Assembly (NCBI GenBank): GCA_965277745.1
Contig: OZ255837.1
Location: 620,001 to 684,000 of the forward strand
From: G965277745 sp965277745
GTDB lineage: Bacteria > Pseudomonadota > Gammaproteobacteria > Cardiobacteriales > Cardiobacteriaceae
Reading direction: 5' to 3'
Length of the DNA: 64,000 nucleotides
The notes below the pieces were generated by a model. That model saw nothing but the letters and a program-made list of their open reading frames with translations. It did not search any database and was not told where the DNA came from. This document shows positions 61,614 to 64,000 of the stretch, in pieces. Both the position numbers and the translations under genes were made by a program. Position 1 is the stretch's first letter. Every line of letters begins with the position of its first letter.

Positions 61614-62450
61614 TAGATAGTGTATTCACGAGATATCTTCATGTAAAATGGCCTTTTCTCGGTTATAGCAGCAAAGTCAATGGCAGCACATCGCCGGCAT
61701 AATATTTCAGATAGGGTTTGGGCGCTATTGGAACCCCATTTGCCCGGTCGTTCAGGGGCTTGGGGGTGTGGCACGAGACAATTGCCTGTTTATCGATGCC
61801 GTTTTCTGGATCATGCGTACGGGTGCGCCGTGGCGAGATTTACCCCCTGACTATGGCCCCTGGAGTAACGTCCATCGTCGTTTTATTCGATGGCGTGACA
61901 AAGGGGTATGGGAAAGATCGATGGAGATATCGATCGATGAGCCGGATGACGAATGGCCGATGATCGACGCCAGTCATTGCAAGGTACATCCTCATGCGGC
62001 GGGTGCGGTAGGGGGCAATCAAGACATGAGTCGTACAAAAGGGGCCTCGACACAAAATTGCATCTGGCCATGGGTGCGCATGGTCTGCCGGTCAGGGTTG
62101 TTGTTACAGAAGGGACAACGGCAGATTGCACTCAAGCCAGCCTCTTGATAGAGGGATTGACGGCGGAGTATTTGTTGGCTGATAAAGGTTACGATAGCAA
62201 CGAGCTCATCGAGCAAGCGCTTTCACAGGGCATGGAGCCTATGATTCCGGCGAAGAGAAACCGTATCGCGAAACGCGAGGATGATAAAGACTTGTATCGA
62301 TGACGTCACTTGGTCGAGAATGCTTTTTTGCACCTGAAACGTTGGCGAGGTATAGCGACGCGCTATGCCAAAAATACGGCATCGTTCCTGGCTGCCGTAC
62401 AAATACGGTGTATTGCACTGTGGGCTAGTATCTCGTGACTACACTATCTA
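61614..62450 (+). mobile_element. IS5-family (IS427-like) insertion sequence, inactive
   Basis: About 835 bases. The left end TAGATAGTGTATTCACGAGA (from 61614) and the right end (62450 back to 62427) match at 21 of 24 positions as inverted repeats. A TA on each side (61614-61615 and 62449-62450) fits the two-base target duplication of this group. The transposase stop lies inside the right repeat, as usual in IS427-type elements. The right end abuts the stop codon of the sugar transferase gene. Confidence 0.85.
61680..62438 (+). pseudogene. IS5/IS427-type transposase with two frameshifts and an internal stop
   Basis: The transposase starts MAAHRRHNISDRVWALLEP. A one-base loss in a G-run near 61766 shifts to the frame reading ARDNCLFIDAVFWIMRTGAPW and EWPMIDASHCKVHPHAAG; a second one-base loss in a G-run near 62042 shifts back to LDTKLHLAMGAHGLPVRV and EYLLADKGYDSNELI. 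TGA at 62301 interrupts DLYR / RHLVENAFLHLKRWRG, after which the frame runs to the natural stop within the right terminal repeat. The DDE catalytic residues survive but in different frames. Confidence 0.88.
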
Positions 62451-63839
62451 ATCAATTTCATTTCTTTTCATGAATATTTGGAAAAAAGTCAGATAAAAAA
62501 TCCTCATATCCAACCATAAGGACCAATTTTCTACGTACCACAGGTCGAATTCTATCCGTTTTCTTAAATTTGTATCCCCACGTAATCCGTGGACTTGTGC
62601 CCAGCCTGTCATTCCGGCTTTCATCATATGCTTTTGCATATATCCGGGAATCTTGTGTTTGAATTGCGCGACAAAACACGTCTGCTCCGGTCTCGGCCCG
62701 ACCAAAGACATCTCGCCTTTGAGAACGTTCCAAAGCTGCGGCAACTCATCGAGATTGGTTCTTCTGAGAAATTTTCCTAACCGGGTTTTTTCTTTTTTTT
62801 CCGCATTTCCCCATACTGTGTTGTTTTCATGGTTGATCCGCATGCTACGAAATTTCAGCATTTCAAAAGGTCGACCATTCCAGCTAATCCGTTCCTGGCG
62901 AAACAGAACGGGGCTTCCAGAAGTCACCAAGATGGCGAGAGCAAGCAAAATCATAACCGGTGAAAGCACCAAGAACGCGATAAGCGCGAGGCATTTGTCT
63001 TCGATCGATTTTATCCACACCTGCCTTCCCTGCATTGGCGAAATATTGAGGTCAAGCGCATAATGATCGGCCACATGAGATACTTTATAATTGATCAGGC
63101 GAAAGTCTTTCATATCTGGTAAATAGCGAACATTGACGGTCATAAGAGAAAGCAAATCCATCATTTCGCCGAGGCGGTCGCTTTCTTTCAAGGGCAAACA
63201 AATCCAGACTTCATTGACGGAGAAATTCATGCATGCCGACGTAATCGGCGCAATATCGGCATTTTGAAAGGAATCGGGGATCATGTTTCGATCCTCGTCA
63301 ACGCGCAGCACACTGACGATATAACCGGAACTTGGATCGCTGCGCAAGGCATGCCAGACATCCAAACAGGAGGACAAGTTTCCGACGAGGGCAATGGTTT
63401 TGCCATTAAGTCCCTTGTTGCGTAAATGCCGCAGGAGGTTGTACGCCAACACTCGGCAAACAATCGTCAGCAAAAAACTGGAACACAACCACATGACGAT
63501 CCAAAGTCGCGAATATCGCGCACCTTGTTTAAACAAAAAGAGATATGCGAAAATAAGAAAGACCAACCAGACATACCCTCTGGTCAATCTGACCATCAAA
63601 CCAATACGGACCGCACCACGCCACGATCGATAAACACCGGTCTCGCCAAAGAGAAAAATGATCGATGCCGCTGCGGCAGCTATGAGCCATTGATACCGTT
63701 GCACCTGAAAGATGGATTCCTGGAAATACAACCAAAAGCAGAGTATTCCCATCACCACCAAAATCAAACTATCGGCAATTTTAGCAAATATATGAGAATA
63801 CATGGCATAACCGGATGTTTTGGGCAATCTCTGTGTCAT
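62448..63839 (-). CDS. wcaJ: undecaprenyl-phosphate sugar phosphotransferase, WcaJ type
   Basis: 463 residues. It transfers a hexose-1-phosphate to undecaprenyl phosphate, initiating capsule, exopolysaccharide or O-unit synthesis. An N-terminal region with about four or five membrane segments and a CoA-binding-like Rossmann domain (KTIALVGNLSSCLDVW) precedes the bacterial sugar transferase domain: FRQERISWNGRPFEMLKFRSM, LRRTNLDELPQLWNVLKGEMS, LVGPRPEQ and AGMTGWAQVHGLRGDT. The sugar is not predictable. Its TAG stop is partly supplied by the IS5-type element. No clear Shine-Dalgarno sequence; a start at 63803 (MYSHIF) is possible. Confidence 0.9.
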   Translation of the reverse strand: MTQRLPKTSGYAMYSHIFAKIADSLILVVMGILCFWLYFQESIFQVQRYQWLIAAAAASIIFLFGETGVYRSWRGAVRIGLMVRLTRGYVWLVFLIFAYLFLFKQGARYSRLWIVMWLCSSFLLTIVCRVLAYNLLRHLRNKGLNGKTIALVGNLSSCLDVWHALRSDPSSGYIVSVLRVDEDRNMIPDSFQNADIAPITSACMNFSVNEVWICLPLKESDRLGEMMDLLSLMTVNVRYLPDMKDFRLINYKVSHVADHYALDLNISPMQGRQVWIKSIEDKCLALIAFLVLSPVMILLALAILVTSGSPVLFRQERISWNGRPFEMLKFRSMRINHENNTVWGNAEKKEKTRLGKFLRRTNLDELPQLWNVLKGEMSLVGPRPEQTCFVAQFKHKIPGYMQKHMMKAGMTGWAQVHGLRGDTNLRKRIEFDLWYVENWSLWLDMRIFYLTFFQIFMKRNEID

Positions 63840-64000
63840 TATTTATTGAACAGACAATATGATCAGGCAATTATAACCATTCAAGACATTATTTTCTATA
63901 GGTTTTTCTTCATTCAACAGAGGGGTTGGGCAGAATCACTTCCGGTTCCCCCGCACATGATCCAGCGATCGCCTAGGCCAGACGCCGATTTTATGATCTA
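63840..64000. promoter_or_regulatory. upstream region of the sugar transferase gene
   Basis: 161 bases to the window edge with no frame I trust. The part next to the gene is AT-rich and should carry its promoter; I cannot identify a confident hexamer pair. Confidence 0.3.

Noticed and set aside
1..64000. CRISPR arrays or cas genes
   Set aside because: I saw no regularly spaced direct repeats and no Cas-like protein anywhere.
1..64000. DNA uptake sequences of the Neisseria (GCCGTCTGAA) or Pasteurellaceae (AAGTGCGGT) type
   Set aside because: Considered because of pilT/pilU. I noticed no repeated copies while reading, though this was not an exhaustive count; a k-mer enrichment test would settle it.

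Overview
The window looks like a chromosomal segment of a gammaproteobacterium, most likely Cardiobacteriales (Cardiobacterium-like). This is inferred from the moderately high GC content, the gene orders (pilT-pilU next to parE-parC; murA-hisG-hisD-hisC behind an mla operon; bamA-skp-lpxD-fabZ-lpxA-lpxB-rnhB-dnaE) and the remnant of an IS1016-type element. No rRNA is present, so the assignment is not proven.

Layout. 1-3452: right end of a P4-like integrated element whose other end lies outside the window. It holds small unknown genes, a C4-like structured RNA, a KilA-N antirepressor-type gene, an AlpA-type regulator and a tyrosine integrase abutting the 3' end of tRNA-Cys. 3453-3692: tRNA-Cys and tRNA-Gly with an intervening terminator. 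3960-6223: SulP anion transporter and an NlpE-like lipoprotein. 6626-19443 (minus): bamA-skp-lpxD-fabZ-lpxA-lpxB-rnhB-dnaE-msrAB-waaL, mostly with 1-4 base overlaps. 19574-20263: aat. 20517-26956 (minus): pilT-pilU-parE-parC. 27070-36323 (plus): proC-yggT, then mnmG-(small unknown)-serC-pyrD-pgpA-ydcF-purB-DUF442-HAD. Next come uvrD (minus), tRNA-Met and a Tat-exported YcbK-like protein. 39691-57456 (minus): an envelope and histidine block comprising a small lipoprotein, metF, murJ, tamA, tamB, an EVE protein, mlaF-E-D-C-B, ibaG, murA, hisG-D-C and a Nif3-like protein. 57586-60423 (plus): rhlB and dapE. 60545-62450: two decayed insertion sequences. 62448-63839 (minus): a WcaJ-type sugar transferase.

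How the genes fit together. Most of the window builds the outer envelope: lipid A precursor synthesis (lpxA, lpxB, lpxD), outer-membrane protein assembly (bamA, skp, tamA, tamB), phospholipid trafficking (mla), peptidoglycan precursors (murA, murJ, dapE) and surface glycans (waaL, wcaJ). Type IV pilus retraction (pilT, pilU) and housekeeping replication, repair and amino acid/nucleotide synthesis genes are interspersed.

Three things stand out. In the left-edge element, a cloverleaf RNA has a loop complementary to the ribosome binding site of the KilA-N gene just downstream, which resembles the phage P1/P4 C4-type immunity circuit. The int start codon lies in an 11-base-pair inverted repeat. 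MlaD carries two complete tandem MCE domains instead of one.
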